Source of the DNA: Owenia fusiformis
Lineage: Eukaryota > Annelida > Polychaeta > Sabellida > Oweniidae
Length of the DNA: 64,000 nt
Direction of reading: 5' to 3'
NCBI GenBank assembly: GCA_903813345.2
Contig: CAIIXF020000009.1
Location: forward strand, 28,246,740 to 28,310,739
Below the pieces are notes generated by a model. It had not been told where the DNA came from. It saw nothing but the letters and a program-made list of their open reading frames with translations, and ran no database searches. A program made the translations under genes and the position numbers. Every line of letters begins with the position of its first letter. Positions within the stretch are counted from its first letter, which is position 1. Positions 13,001 to 28,000 of this stretch are shown piece after piece.

Positions 13001-16000
13001 GTCGTAGAATAAGTGTCATACCCAAAGGGTAAAACTCCTTAGGCAAGCAAGAAAACATGGTTAATATAAGAAGCCTTAAAATAACTCTGAACAGAATTGT
13101 CAAAAACTAAACTTCTGCCAAAAACAGAGATTAGTTGACTGCTGATGTAATCTAAACACTAAAAATGTTAGTTACAACGAAAAATATTACAAAAACATGA
13201 AAGCAATAGATGAGGTCTATGCCACAACTACGAATAAATGTAACTCTCCTTATAACATAGGAATAAGACTGGTTACTCAGAAAAACTGAATAAAACCAAA
13301 AAACACAATGTACCACTAACTACAGAAGTGTACAGATGTGGAAGTACTTCATACAAAGAGAGGCTACTCTGGAGTATGAAAACAAAACAAAACAATCAAC
13401 ACACTCTAAAGCAAGCTATCTGGAAATGATATTGTTGTTGAAAAGCTTATCTCAGCTGGAGAAATGCAAGTGAAAAACAAACTGCTTACTCCAAACATTG
13501 GATAGACACAAAAGTATATGAGTGAATAAAAACACTCATGAACTACTAGGTCAAAATTACATAAGAATTACACCAGAAGAGTGTAAATCTAGAGGATTAT
13601 TACACTGTCCTAATACTCTAAACAATAAAAATGTGTAAAGAGTGAAAGGAGTAAAGGTCACTTTTAATAAAGGACAAGAGTGTACCTGCAGTGTTCCTAG
13701 AAAAACCACAACCTACATTAAGAATGCAATGTAGGTCAAAAATAAGTTCAACTAGTCTGAACTCATTATCCTTCAACCAGCATCTATCAGCTTTCTCATA
13801 AGAGAATGCTAGCTAAGATGTGGACATGTAAAATAGTATCCACTGGAGGAAAAAATAAAATAACTGACCTTCATCTTGTATCAAGTGCACCTTAGGCAAC
13901 CACAAATGATCAAGCTAAACAGAGGAGTGACTTATGAAGCTCTGTCTAAGTATCTTCTGTAACTGTAGGAGTCTAGAGACTCCTGGACATCTTCAGTGAC
14001 TCAATAGTTGCCATGCAACATTGTTCACTATCTGTCCTAAAGGTCTGCTACTCTGCTTTCTAGGGATCTGTGACAGTCCATAGAAGAGACTTTTTCCTAT
14101 TCTAGTTCAAAAGATTGAATGATTAGATTCTAATAACCTTCTTGGTAACCAATAATCATGCCTATATCTGCCAGCAATTTGCCTATTAAATAACAAACTT
14201 CTAGCAAACACAGTCACTAAGTTAGACTCATGAAAAAATAACCATCCTTCCAGTTCAGACGAGTACTATTTATGAAGGCATGCACATATATTGGTATATA
14301 TAGGGGTGTAAGGTCTTGTATTTTGATATTTTTAGACTCGTCCATTTTTCCAAATTAGGGGTATAAGCATAAGTCATGGAATAGGTTGGATTGTATGTAA
14401 TTGCTCTTTTTTAATTTATATGTATAGTTCAACAGTCTATTAATTCAGAATTCATGAACACACCTGTCCTGTCGCATTAACAAGGGGGTCACTCTCCCCT
14501 TTCATACCAGTGTCATACATTCTTCCATTTCTTGAGTGTGCTCTGAACTCAGCATCCTCTTTGGCCTCTGAAAAGAACAAATAAACATACATTTCGGCTG
14601 TATTCTCTTGGAATTAACATGGAAAATGGGGAAATATTGAGAAGACCGCACATACAAAATTTGAGAAAAAATATTGCAGATAATACGTAAAAATCAATAC
14701 ATATTATGTTTCAAATTTGTTTTAGTTCACACTAGACTTTGGTCCAGAATTTTTTATGATGGATTTTATTGGCTTGCGCACTTTTTGGGGGATGTGCAGT
14801 CTTTATTAATGCCATAGTTAATATTTCAATCCTTGACATTCAATGTTTATACATTTGTACCATTCAATGTTTTAATTATTCTTTTAGTTACAATCAATTC
14901 AACAATCATTTATCATTCTACAAAATATGAAAGAGATCAGTTCACAAGTATTTGAATTATTACCCAAGCAGACAGGCAGATTAATGGATAGAGGGTGTCC
15001 CTCTACCAAACTTTGTTTATTGGAATAAATATATGAACAGTAAAGCCTGTGTAAGTGCAACACCCAACATCAAAGAGGATTGGCTCCCAAAATGAAACAT
15101 CGATATTCTGTCCCATATATGGTATGGTGACCTTTAACCTCATTCACACATGACAGTTTCCAGAAACATGTCAGATGTACATAAGGTTAAAGGTCACATA
15201 CCATGTATGGGACAGAATATCGATGTTGCATTCTAGGAGCCAATCCTCCTTCACACCTTTGGTACTTCTAAAGCTGGTGTTTAACTTACAGATGTTCATT
15301 TGACATAATAATCAATTGGTCAAGAGACTCTGAAAAGTGTTCCACTAGCGCAGGAGTTCCACTTACAGAGGTGTTCCACTTAACAGGTTTTAGTATATTT
15401 ACTACTGTGTCTATTTTACCTAAGTCCCTATAAGTAGGTATAGGAGATGAGGAACCTTTGGTGAGGGGTTTCCCATTGTCGCCATCTTGTACTATTGCAG
15501 CAGAACCCAGATTTTCAGCACTCTTGCTAATCTGAAAGGAACAAAATACAGATTAGACAGTTTAATGTAAACGATAGCTATATTGTATTGTATTTTGTTT
15601 ACCACCAATGAAGGTGAGCTATATCTCTTGGGTATATCCTGTATATATACGGTCGTTATTAACATAATTAGGCTGGAGGATAGACCAAGAAACCCATCCT
15701 TGAAGGAGTCATGTGTGCCAGGATCGAATCTGGGACCTATTGCATAAGAGGTACCCGCGCTACTTATATAGACTATATGCGAATACAAATAATATTGATT
15801 TTCATCAATAATCAACAATGTCTAGTCAAAGTCAGATTCTATATTTGAAAAGTGCATACAAATTTACTATACATTAAATATGTAGTTCTTAAATTGTTGA
15901 TCAACTTTAAAATTTCAATTTTCTGTGATTTTTAGGTCAGGGAGATTCCATGTTTTAAATTAAGGAAAAGTGTAAATCTTTCCTTTTTTGAAGAGTAGTT

Positions 16001-19000
16001 AATTGGTTGCTAAGCATCCAACATAAATGATAACAAATTATTATTAGAACCCTACATGATTTGCATATAATTGTATTTGGAAACTATTAAAATGCCAGAG
16101 AATGACCTGACCTAAAAAGGTAATCCAGGTTATTAAAAAAATATACAATGAATATTTTTATTTAATGATAGAGGGCACAAAATAACTAAAATAAAATACG
16201 AAAGTGGAAGTTTGATGATATGAATCCTAATATAATATATGAGGTAGAGAATCACTTACGAAATTTATTGACCACCCCTTTATTGACAACCCCTTGTCCT
16301 TTATTTCAATGGTACCTGTTACACTGCTGGGTTGAGTCTAACGAAGCATTTTTGTAACGAAGGTTAGCGAAAAAATTGTGTCCACACTGGCTTTATCCAA
16401 CCCTAATGAAGCAATTATTTGGTGTTACACTGCACTTTAAATGCTTCGTTGCGCGTGCGCATTACTCATTTGCCCCACCCACTTATTATGATTAATATTT
16501 TTATTCTTTTGATATAAACCATTGATCAAACTCAAAAATGTAATTTTTAATCTTTGTTTTAACAAATCAGCACAGAAAAAGACTAGTTCAAAATTCTCGG
16601 GAAAATAAAACAAGATGAATGTGATCATTCCGTACACATGTCCATACATTTTTCCTATCATTTCGATTTTTATATATTTCAGCTGTCAATACGATTACAA
16701 GTATTGTTTTCATTTTCTATCATTTCCTTTGGAAAACATATGGAATAAAAATAGGCCTATGTTAATTACTAGGAGGAATTGGATTTGGGGTTTATACAGA
16801 CGACTAGTATGTAATATCGTATAAAAACGTTCAATTTCAAAATGGACATCTCAGTTATATTTCAAATAGTGTAGCCATTACTAAAATATCTCGGTGTTCG
16901 GCTGGTGGTTTAACTCACGCGGTCTTAACTTCGATCGTTAATTTTCGACCTACCAGATGCTTGAAAATCAAGGATTACGAGTCTCATACTGCACCGTTTT
17001 TCTTCAAACCTATACCATTAAAAGCAAAACAAAATTGCCTTTCTGTCGGTGCATTACTTTATTGTAAAGAGTCCCTCGTTCTAGCAGCGTTTTGGTCCCC
17101 AGCTGTTAGAAGGCCTTCTTACAGCTGGGGACCAAAATGCCGCTGGAAGTAGGGACTCTGTTTAAGAGAATAATGTACCATCAGAAAGGGATTTTTGTTA
17201 TGCTTTGAATGGAACAAGTTTGTAGAAAAAAAAGTTGCAGTATGAGACTCGTAATCCTTGATTTTCAAACATCCTGTAGGTCAAAAATTCAAATTAACGG
17301 TCGAAGTTAGGACCGCGTGTAACTACTATTTCATGACCAATATGAATATTACCCGTCTCGCCAATGCATATTTGAGTGAGTTTGACATAAATTAGTTTGT
17401 TAATCCATCAGCCGTCCGTTGAATTCGAAAATGGCGCAAATAGGAAGAAACTTGAATATCAGTTGTAAGCATCGTATTACGACACATCAATAGTGTTTGG
17501 GGCTGGCCTAAAACATGCAACCTCTCTGTGGCAAATATCTGTCGACATGAAACAATTTTGGCCACCGTTCCTTGTCCGCAGGTTTTATTGTATTTGTATA
17601 CGGTAGTTTGAAACGTAATTAATTCAATATATTCAAACATGAAGTTTAAATTCAATTACAATTTAAAATCGTCGAAGAATAAAATAATGGAACGACTAGT
17701 ACAAGTACATGTATTGCAATGGGGTGATAGCCAGTTGAATACGATTTCTGAAGAGAGACATTTTCGAATCAATCAAATCGGCTATATTCCCTGATGTGAT
17801 TCACCAGGAAGCAATCGTATCAGTATCATGGTATTAACACCTTTAGAATTAAATTCAAGGTATAATTATTCGAGGCGTAAGAAAAAATTAATATTAAACA
17901 TGTATGCCACAACTTTCTATTTAGTAATCATATCTTATGTAATTTCAAAAGTTTACCCTTCGACGCTTGAGACGGAGTTTTCCGAAAGAGGGACATTTAA
18001 ATATTCTAGGTTTATTCTCTAATAGATCAGATAAACGTTTCAAAACTACTGTATATATATACGGTAAAACCTGCGTTTTTTAGATTTAATACTTTTTGCC
18101 ATATCAATTCGAGGAAAGGCAGGGAATCGAATGAAATGCTACGAAAGACGGTAAATCACATTTGTATGTGGCGTTTAGGGCTTGAGTTAGCGTCAATCAG
18201 TGACGCATACAGGTAATTATTTTAATCAAAACGTAGCATTATAATAATACGTACTTAAAAACATGTTCTTTCCTCGCGATTCCTCTCATTTAATACAAAA
18301 TGATGAATGTGCTCTTTATTACGCGCATGCGCAAACCGCCAACTAAGCATTTTCTAACGAAGCTACCTGTTACACAGGCCAAAAAAGCTTCGTTGGGAGC
18401 TAACCTTCGTTGAATTTTCTACTCAATTGCTTCGTTATCAACTAAGCTTTTCCAACGAAGGCGGAGGTGTTACACTGGCTCAAAATTGCTTCGTTACGAA
18501 GCTTTTTGTCAAATTGCTTCGTAACGAAGCATTTCAACTGGCCTGTGTAACAGGGGTCAATGTTGGAAACATGTTTTCACAGGGCCTTTAATAGATAAAC
18601 ATGTACCTGTTTATTTGGAGTTGTCTGGACCTCATTGACCAGCTCCACAGTAGCAGCATCTGATTCCTCTTTACTAGCCTCAGTGTTAGGGTACCTGCAA
18701 CATAAACAACAATATGCATTAATTGTCTGAACTCATAAATAAAGAAGAACATGTGTTAAAATTATATTAACACTAAAACAGAGCCATGCAAGTAAAATAT
18801 TGAAATTTTTCTTCTTTCCAAAATATCACAAAAATCATGTTGACACATGATTAAACACAGTCTAGATATGAATTAACAAGGCATAAGCATGCAAAATGTC
18901 ACCACCTGCCACTTGTTACAGATGCTTAACACCAAACTCTAAATGCCAACTCCCAGACACTGTAACAAAACATTGGAGATTATAATATGTGGTGGTGACA

Positions 19001-22000
19001 TAATATCATGAAGTAGACCAAACCTGACGATATGTCACCACCTTCATTCTGGTTGCAATTACAAACAAACATGACGATATGCCACCACCTGCATTCTGGT
19101 TGCAATTACAAACAAACATGATGATATGTCACCACCTGCATTCTGGTTGCAATTACAAACAAACATGACGATATGTCACCACCTGCATTCTGGTTGCAAT
19201 TACAAACAAACATGACAATATGTCACCACCTGCATTCTGGTTGCAATTACAAACAAACATGACGATATGTCACCACCTGTATTCTGGTTGCAATTACAAA
19301 TGTGTAACAATTGTTACAGATGCTGTCACTAATACCAAACGCTGGTCATAAATTGTAACAATATGTCACTGCATCTTGGTTGGGACAAAAAATACATGGC
19401 CCGAATGCAGGGCTCCAGACAATATATATTAATAAACAATAAATGACAATAATTTCATAATCAACAGTTCAAAAACCTCGAACCAACATCTTGATCACTG
19501 TGTTTTGGAACTATTTGTTTGGAAATAACACCATTTTGAAACTAGAGATTCAAATTTTGAAGAGAACACAATGGCGGCTATTTGAATTCAAATTTTGTAA
19601 TCATGACATCTCCATATATGGCAGAATCTCGAGTTGGAAGCCTGGGATCCAATCCTCCTTGGTGTGGGCATTTTTATTAATAATTTATTTCCACAGAAGA
19701 AACATAGAAATATAACATACACGTGTTAAGGCTTTGCGTATCAGCATTATATGCCACAAATGTGTGGGCAAACAATGTTTCAGGTTTATTTTTATGAGAA
19801 TTCTGAAAAACATTTTCTGACCTTTTAGCACACTATTATGTTATTACTGGCTTAATATTCCATTCTTTGTTTCTCAGATTATTCTATATTACTAGCTAGA
19901 CTTGTATTTTGGGTGAAATATACACAAAATCAATCAAAAGAGTTGCCACGTTTTTAGTCGAAGAACATTATAGAGAAGAGTGCTGAGTGAATGTATGGTC
20001 GAATAGAGTAGAGAATCTATATATTTGATAGCTGTATACATACAGCTACTAAAGGTCAGTATAACTATAAGCGTATAAATAGCAGCCTGGAGAACTTAAC
20101 TGTAGCAGATATTGACGAGTGAAGCAATAATTAGTTTTACCAGAATTCATTGGAATTCAGTTGTGCCATAAATAACGAAAAAGAAACACAATATGAAAAA
20201 ATGAAGTGAAACAAATGCAGCCAGAAGGAGTATATAACTGACACAAGGTAGGACCATGTAATAGATGTTCTTAATTTTTTTGAAATGATATCAACTCAAA
20301 CTTCACAAACTGGTGATGTGGTTGAAATATAATCCTAAGAATACATAATTCTACTCATGTGAATTACGTCTTTTGAAAGTTTCAAGTAACTTACAAAAAC
20401 TCCACTACTTGACTCCTCAACAGGACTTTTAAATTAGATGGAAGAACTTTTATAAGGGATAAAATCTAATAACAAAAAGATTTTTAGTTACTAAGGTAAC
20501 CTATTTTGGAGAACAGAAGCACATTACTTCTCTTGACGAACAAACACATAACATTCCATGGATATATGTAAAAGCATATATCCCATACTTGGATGTGTTA
20601 CAGGTACATAAAGCAGGTTTGTAAAAACTTATATTTTCATCAGCTGGCAGATATAGCTTTATGTCCCGCTCCGTCATAATTGCCATTCGCATATTTGTTC
20701 ATTTTTGTAACGTTTGCATAATTATGATGTAAAAAGAGACTTCCAGTGTCTAATCCTATGGATGTGCGTGTACATGTGTACATATGATTTATTTTATACG
20801 ATCAACATTTATATTATTTATTTTATCTATACACCGAGGATTATATTCAGCAAAAACAACCAGTTATATCTGAAAGTTCAACATTGATCTTAATGACCTT
20901 CCTGTATGTAAAAAGTTATTTTTGAACACTACCTCATATAAAGCAGTTGTTGTAACTCAAATGCCATAAATAATAGTTAAATACCACTTACAACAGAGTT
21001 TGAAGTATGAACCAAAATGTTAATTGTGGATAACGATTTTCTGCTTTAATTTTATGGGTATGACCTTTGAGAGGTATTCATTTGAGACTGCAATTCACAG
21101 CTTTACAAGATATCCTTAATAAGTATGTAATCCATTTCTGGAGCTGAATAATGATTGGTGTATTTCAAAATTAAATACAAGGCATTGACATGCAAAATGT
21201 CACAACCTGCCATTTGTTACAGACACAGATTGCAGTTACAGATGCTGAACACTGTTAAAGATGCCAAACACCTGCCATAAAAAATTGGAGACTATTACAA
21301 TATGATACCACTTTTGTTGGTGACATAATTACCTCCTTTAAATTATCAATTTCCATAAGCAAAACATAATTCTTAATTACACTTGTGGACATAAATAGTG
21401 TATCCCTTAGAGATCATGTTAAAAATTGGTGGAGTGTTTGCACCTTCCCTGTCTCAAAGTCTAAATTATTTTATCATCTCTATGAGTGCCAAAATCCAAC
21501 ATATGACTCTCTGAAATTTGCTGCACTACTATCTTTGGTCCTTTAAGTTAAAAATATTAAAGTATAGTATCAAACTTTGAAGAACTTAAAGAACTTGAAA
21601 TGTTTTGACATTGATTTGACCTTGACCCAGATAAAAACAACAATGGTTACTCAATTGTTCCTTATTAAATGTTTAAATAAAATTGTATAAACTAAAATCT
21701 GTATATCTGAACACCTCTATAATCTGAACTCAGCCCAATATAACACTTATTCCGGGTCCCACTTTTATTTCTCCTATTGACTCCTATTGATAAACCTTGA
21801 AATGAATTATTGCTTATCTGAGACACTTTTGGCTTATTCCAGTGCCTTCAGACTATATAGGATTTGATGTACCATAAATTTTAAACCACCCCTATAAATA
21901 CACAAGACAAACACAATGTTGTTATTTCATTAATGATCTGGCATTGTCATGGTAACTAGAAAAAATATCGCCGTTTATATCTGGAGCTGGGTTGTTAATT

Positions 22001-25000
22001 TAACAGAACATCAATTATCTATATGGCTGTGGAGCGCATTGGGAGTCTCTTCATTGAATTCGTACCAATTGTTAGTGCCACCAATAAGGGAGGCACCCAC
22101 ATTGGTACCGCCCTAGGGAGGTGGCTCCCCTGCCGGATGCCGTACTTTTCCCCTAGGGAGGCGGCACCCTTACCTGATGCCGCCTAACAAATGTGGCAAC
22201 TTAATCTGGTGCCGCTAGATAATCAGTTTAAATTGTTTTATTAAAGGTGGGGCGTTGCCAAAAGCACCATAAACGAAACCTGTGAAGTTGCCCCAGCCAT
22301 TCAGGTAAGTATATACCTAATTGCGTCAATTTCAAACTTGATGCCAGAACTTAAGGACAAAAAATGTTGGAATAAAGTTAACAGTATGAATGCAGCTACT
22401 TAAAAAATATTTTCATGTATTTAATTTTCTAGGCCAGGATTCGTCAATTTTCAGAAAAATGTCAGGCATAATCCATTGACAAAAATCGTTAATGAATGAT
22501 AATGTCAGCTTAGGTTACTTCCTGCAAGTGCAATCAATAGCATTATATTAAAACAATAAGTTTAGATCTAAATTTTTGCAGATGTAATGTTCCCTATTAG
22601 CCTTGATTTGAAGCTATAACTATCCCAAAGTGTGAAGGTTGTAATACACTTTATGCTCTTTAATATGTGCATATAATTACTTCATGGGCATCTTGTTCTA
22701 TAGACTATATAAAGCTGGCATAGAATAGAATTTTAATGTTGGCATGTTTGGAGCTCTCGATGGATGTTGCAGAGAGCATTCAATTGACAATCAACCGTTC
22801 CGACATTTGATGCCAGCTCCAAAGCTATGGTCTCCAATTAGATGAATGATTAGCTGAAACGAAAGATCTCAAAACACTGGATTTAAAGGTTTGCTAGATT
22901 GCTAAATCTAACGGATAGCATCACAGCATTTCAACACTAAGAGGTAAAGAGATGCCTTGGTTTACCATGATATACTCTCGTTCTATTGATTTTTTATGTT
23001 CTAATTTCCAGTTTCAGCCAAATTGCCCTTGAAGTATTTTAGTTTACTGGTGCATGAAGACACTTGCTACTGTGTATGCCAGTAATCAGCAGACCCAATT
23101 AATTAACCTGGTTAACATGGCACATTTTGATGGTCAGGTATAGTTACATGCAAAATGTCACCCCCTGCCATTGTTACAAACTCTGAATGCCAACTGCCAA
23201 ACACTAAACACCAACTGCTGAATGCAAAACATAAACAGTCAAAAACCATCCACAAAAAGTTGGAGACATGATAAGAATACTTGTGGTGGTGGCAGATCTC
23301 TGATGGCATCAAATATAAACTATGCCCAGTAACCCCATACTGGAAAACCAGTGCAATCTTTCAAATATAACATACTGGATCAATATGAGAATTCCTGGAA
23401 AGATATTTCAAGTTTTGCAAGACAATATTATTGCCTAACCCTAATATTGAGCTCTTCAATGTTGTTCATTGATACTATGTTTAACTGAAGGCTTCAACCC
23501 CAATTATAAAGAGATTGATTTTGTGACTTTAAAAGAGAGGTTCATCCATCGTTCATACATTGCGATAAACATCGCCAAAGTTGATTCTTGCGATGCATAG
23601 ATGTTTGAAACAAAACATCGATGTTTTGAAAAACATTTAATTTGCTAAAACTCACCCTTTCTTATCTCATTTTGACGCAAATGTCTTACCTTTCTCATAT
23701 CTTAGTTCAATTTCCAATGTTCTCTGATGATATTTCGCTTTAAAACTGTTTTAGCTAGTCGAATTGAACCATTGATCTAAAAGATTTTACTTTACTTTAA
23801 CTTCACTGTTACCGGAAGTACCCGGATGTACAAGAGTACTTTTTTTGCATTCGGTATTTTAGCGCATTTGCGTTCAGTATTTCAGTGCACTTTTTCTGAC
23901 TTTTTCTTGATGTACATCGCGATGTGCATCGATATTTACTACTGAAAATTGCTGATGCATCGATGTACGATTATGGCACATCGCAGCAACACTAATTCAA
24001 ACTCCAATGAAAGCTCATGACAGTTACTTAGCAGATCAAGAAAGTTAGTCATCTTAGTCAGAGTTACGAATGGCCTCTTGGATGAGGGTATAGCATAGGG
24101 TGACCCAAAAATAGAACCCACAAATCTTTGGATAAAGGATTCTGCATTATTATTGGGCCACCTTGTACCTATAGAAGTCAGCTATGATATTCAAGATGAC
24201 ATTTTTTACGTTTTCATGTAATATGTGGAATGGTCATTCATCAGCAGTGGAAATTGATTATTTTGCTTCTCTTCACAAGCTGCACTGAACGGGTCAATAA
24301 AGAATTGGTAGCTCTGCCATGATATTGTCCTGACATTCTTATCAATTTCGGCAATATGTTTCCATGAAAAGACCCAGGATGATACTTAATGTTAGAGTAA
24401 CATATCCTCGAGGTATATTTAGAGGTTATGTCACTATGACTTGAAGTATGCCTGAGTTCTCCAAATATAGGTCGAACTCTATATTTGGGCAAGAGCAAAG
24501 GTGTAATTCCCGCCATAGTGACATAATAGGTAGTAAGCTAGGACACAAAAATGTTTTTACCAGTGAACAAATTGAAATTACTTGTTTCTTATGTATTTTT
24601 ATGTGATACTTCAGAAATTTTTTGTCTGACGCGCCGTATCCGGGGCGAAAGTTGCCAAAGTGGGGTTTTTGACCCTAATATAGAAAATGACAGGGGGTAC
24701 TTTATTATCCTTGAATAACTTTTTCAGTTGATCCTTAATTATCACAATAATTTTACTGGAAGTTGTTTATATCATTCTTAATTAGTATGCAAAGTTTCAA
24801 TGATCTGTCATTAATGGTTGTCGTGGAAACCATGATCTTTGTTGAAAAAGTCCATAATTTTGGTAAAACCTGTACCTGTACATCATATAGAATGTACATT
24901 ATTTTTCAAATCAACAGATATCAGAACATGTTTGTACTCTAAAATTGATCATGACAGTTCAGACATTTGTTTAAATATCATGGATATTGTTATTCACATG

Positions 25001-28000
25001 ATTGGAAAGTGTCAAAGACCATACAATTACATAGGTGATCAAAAGTGGGCGTCGCCCGTATAATAGTAGATGATTACCATTCCCTATAAATACAGATTTT
25101 AAATTGACTTGAAATACAATTGTAATGTATTTCTATTACCATAATCTATATCAAGCAATTCTGCTAGATACATATAAGTGTTGTAGGTATTACATCAAGC
25201 TAGGGATGGGGGAGGGGGGGGGGGGCGGTGTACATTGGGGGGAGGGGGTAGAGGTAACCAGCCTTATATAAAACTCATATACAAAGTTTTAGTTTCATGC
25301 AGTACATCTTTTGGATCTTGTTCTGATTTATCTCAATATATAGGATATTTCAATTTTACATTATTGGTTAAGTGTCAAAGACCATACAATTACAATAACA
25401 TGTGATCAAAGGTGCGCTTTGCCCTCATAATGATAATTGATGACTAGCTTTTTCTATAAATATGGAGTTTAACTTATGAGATACAATTATACTGTATTTC
25501 TATTGCCATAATCCATATTAAGCATTTCTTGAAAACATATATAAGTCTTGATGTTATTCCACCAGGCTGGGGAGGGGGGGCAAGCTAGTCAGCCTTAGTT
25601 ATAAATCTCATCAACATAATTTTAGATCTTATAGGGTATATCTTCTGGGTCGTCTTCTGATTCTTTCCCTGGTGTTAAGATATCAGCAATCTCTTGTGGG
25701 AGAATATCTGTTGTTACCCATTGAACTTCCAGGTTTTTTAGAATCATTAAGTTTCCACCCATGCTCAACTGGTGCTGGAATATTAGGTTTTTCAATATGG
25801 GCCATACACCAGATAAGTGCCTGATAGTTGGCTCTTGCAAAGTGAAGCATTGGGGAGTCTTGACAAGGGGAAGTAGACTAATGTATGTTCCTTCATAGTC
25901 AGTTATTGTTTTAGTATGGGGCCTAAACTTCTCGTTAAATACCACATATCTGGCTTTGTTAATGTGGGATATTTGAGGTTTCCAATACTCTAGTATATTT
26001 GGTTAACAAACTTTTCTACTTTACTGGTTGTTTCGTTATTTAGGTCTGCTGAGAGTCCTAGTCCTTTGAATGTGTCTATGATTCTCCCCCTTGCCATTGT
26101 TTTGAAAGGTGTTACTTTGCCCCTCCGAACCATGGTACTTACAGTGTTACACCTAGTGAAAGCGTGAAGTGCTTGGAGGGCTTCACATATTTCGGAATGA
26201 AAGGATGAGAAGAGGCTTGGCAGCAACTTAACCAAAGGGAGAAATATAAGAGTCCCAAAATATTGGAATGAGTTCTTGAAGAATGATGCAAACGAGAAGC
26301 AACTATGCCAGTTACTGTTAAATGAATGTAAAAGACCATGATATGCTAAGAAAATGCAAGGCCAAGAAATGTACTGACTATGAGATTTATACCTAAGGCT
26401 GACTTGCATTGCCCCCCCCCCATTCTATCCCCCCACTTCAAGACTTATATGTGTTCTCCAGAAATGCTTGATATGAATTATGATAATAGATTATGCCGTA
26501 TAAATGTATCTTATAAGTTAAACTCCATATTTAGAATTTAGAATAGAAAGGCATCATTTCTCATGATGAGAAATTTCAGGGAAATTGATTTAATTTCTAG
26601 GTGCTGGAAATGTCAGGGAATGTTAAAATTGGGTCAAAAAGAGCCAAAAATGTCCGGGAATTTTGAAACAGTAGATATGTCAGGGAAATGTCAGAGAATT
26701 TTGTATCAATGTTGAAAATATAATGTTCCAGCAATATACATTTTAGGGCTATGACAGGATATCAATGATATCCAAAATCTAACATTCAGTTGTTTCCACT
26801 AATTGGAAATCTTTTCATTAGGGTTGATTGGATGACAATCTATCTGGTATTGTCTATTTGTAAGAACAGTGTGAACATTATACTGAAACCGAACAATAAA
26901 GATGTACATATACATGTACATGTATGTATAGATGGTTCAATACAATTATGCTTTTCCATGTAGTAAGTTAGTCTTAGGCCATTCAAAGTTAATTATTGGT
27001 ATATAGACTAATATGTTTTATGTTTTGTTGAGGGTTTAATCTGAGGAGGGTGGGTGGTGAATTTCACCCCCCTTGACATTTACTGGGTACTCCCTGTACA
27101 TGTATGTTTACCTTTAGCCTTATGCAATGTAAAATATGTAAAATTAAAAATATAATGTATCAGGAATAAATTAGTGAATAAGATGGCCTTTAGAAGTAAA
27201 GTTAAGTTATGAGAAAATGGTACTAAATGAGAACCCCAAAATGTTTCATAATGAGTCTTGTCTTAAACTAGATAACAGCAACGCCAAAGCGTAGCAAATC
27301 CCATCGAACAGCTATGGCTGGCATTTTTACAAACAAAGTATATAGCAAAAATGGCAGCCATTCATCCAAAATGAATGATATTTTAAGCATTCAATGAATT
27401 GAATTGAATTGCTCCACTACTTTTCGAGTTATAGTAAAATAGGTTAAAATGTAGGCCATTTTGAAAAATGGCCGCCTTCTACCAAAAGTGTCATAAGAAA
27501 ATGTGGCATGCTTATAGTATTCACATAGCAAATATGAAGATGATCCCTCCGCTACTTTTCGAGTTATAGTAAAATACGTTAAAATGGCAGCAATTTTTCA
27601 AAATGGCCGCCTTCTACCAAAAGTGTCATTAGACAGTGTGCCATGCTTATAGTATTCACATTCAAAATTTGAACAAAATCGCTCCACTACTTTTCGAGTT
27701 ACAGCAAAAATCGTTAAATAGGGAGTAAAGGCCGCCATTTTTCAAGATGGCTGCCATGTGCTTTTTTAAGATCTACATTTCTAGCTTTATTAATGTCCTA
27801 TATAATGTTTTACATTTAAAACATATTGCTATTACAGTTTTAAATATTGTACCTAAATTACTGTTAAATTGACACTAAAATGGCCGCCATTTTTGAATGA
27901 GCAGCCATTTTGAAAATCGGCTTTTGAGCAGAACTTCTACCCCCATAGGATATATGTTTACAAAATATGAACAAAATCATGCCGACTACTGTATTTGAGT

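Larger units (their letters stand above)
7243..14403. mobile_element. 7.1-kb inverted-repeat element filling the last MGRN1 intron
   Basis: The left flank (about 7285-7412) and right flank (about 14262-14385) are inverted copies of some 125 bp. They share AACCTATTCCATGACTTATG, CCCCTAATTTGGAAAAATGG and GGGTGTAAGGTCTTGTATTT (read from opposite strands). The left end is doubled: 7243-7303 folds onto 7476-7535 and is followed by a second end, ACATACAATCCAACCTATTC, which matches the extreme right end. The interior holds a tandem array, a nested CAGG-family element and about 3.6 kb of old sequence with no long frame. The element class is unknown. No target duplication was found. Confidence 0.65.

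Noticed and set aside
15718-15765. Possible tRNA gene on the minus strand
   Set aside because: A- and B-box-like sequences are present but no closing acceptor stem or anticodon arm was found, so it is better read as a SINE head.
23540-23995. CATCGATG-rich stretch as a regulatory cluster
   Set aside because: The motifs look like degraded inverted ends of a MITE, boundaries could not be set, and nothing points to regulation.
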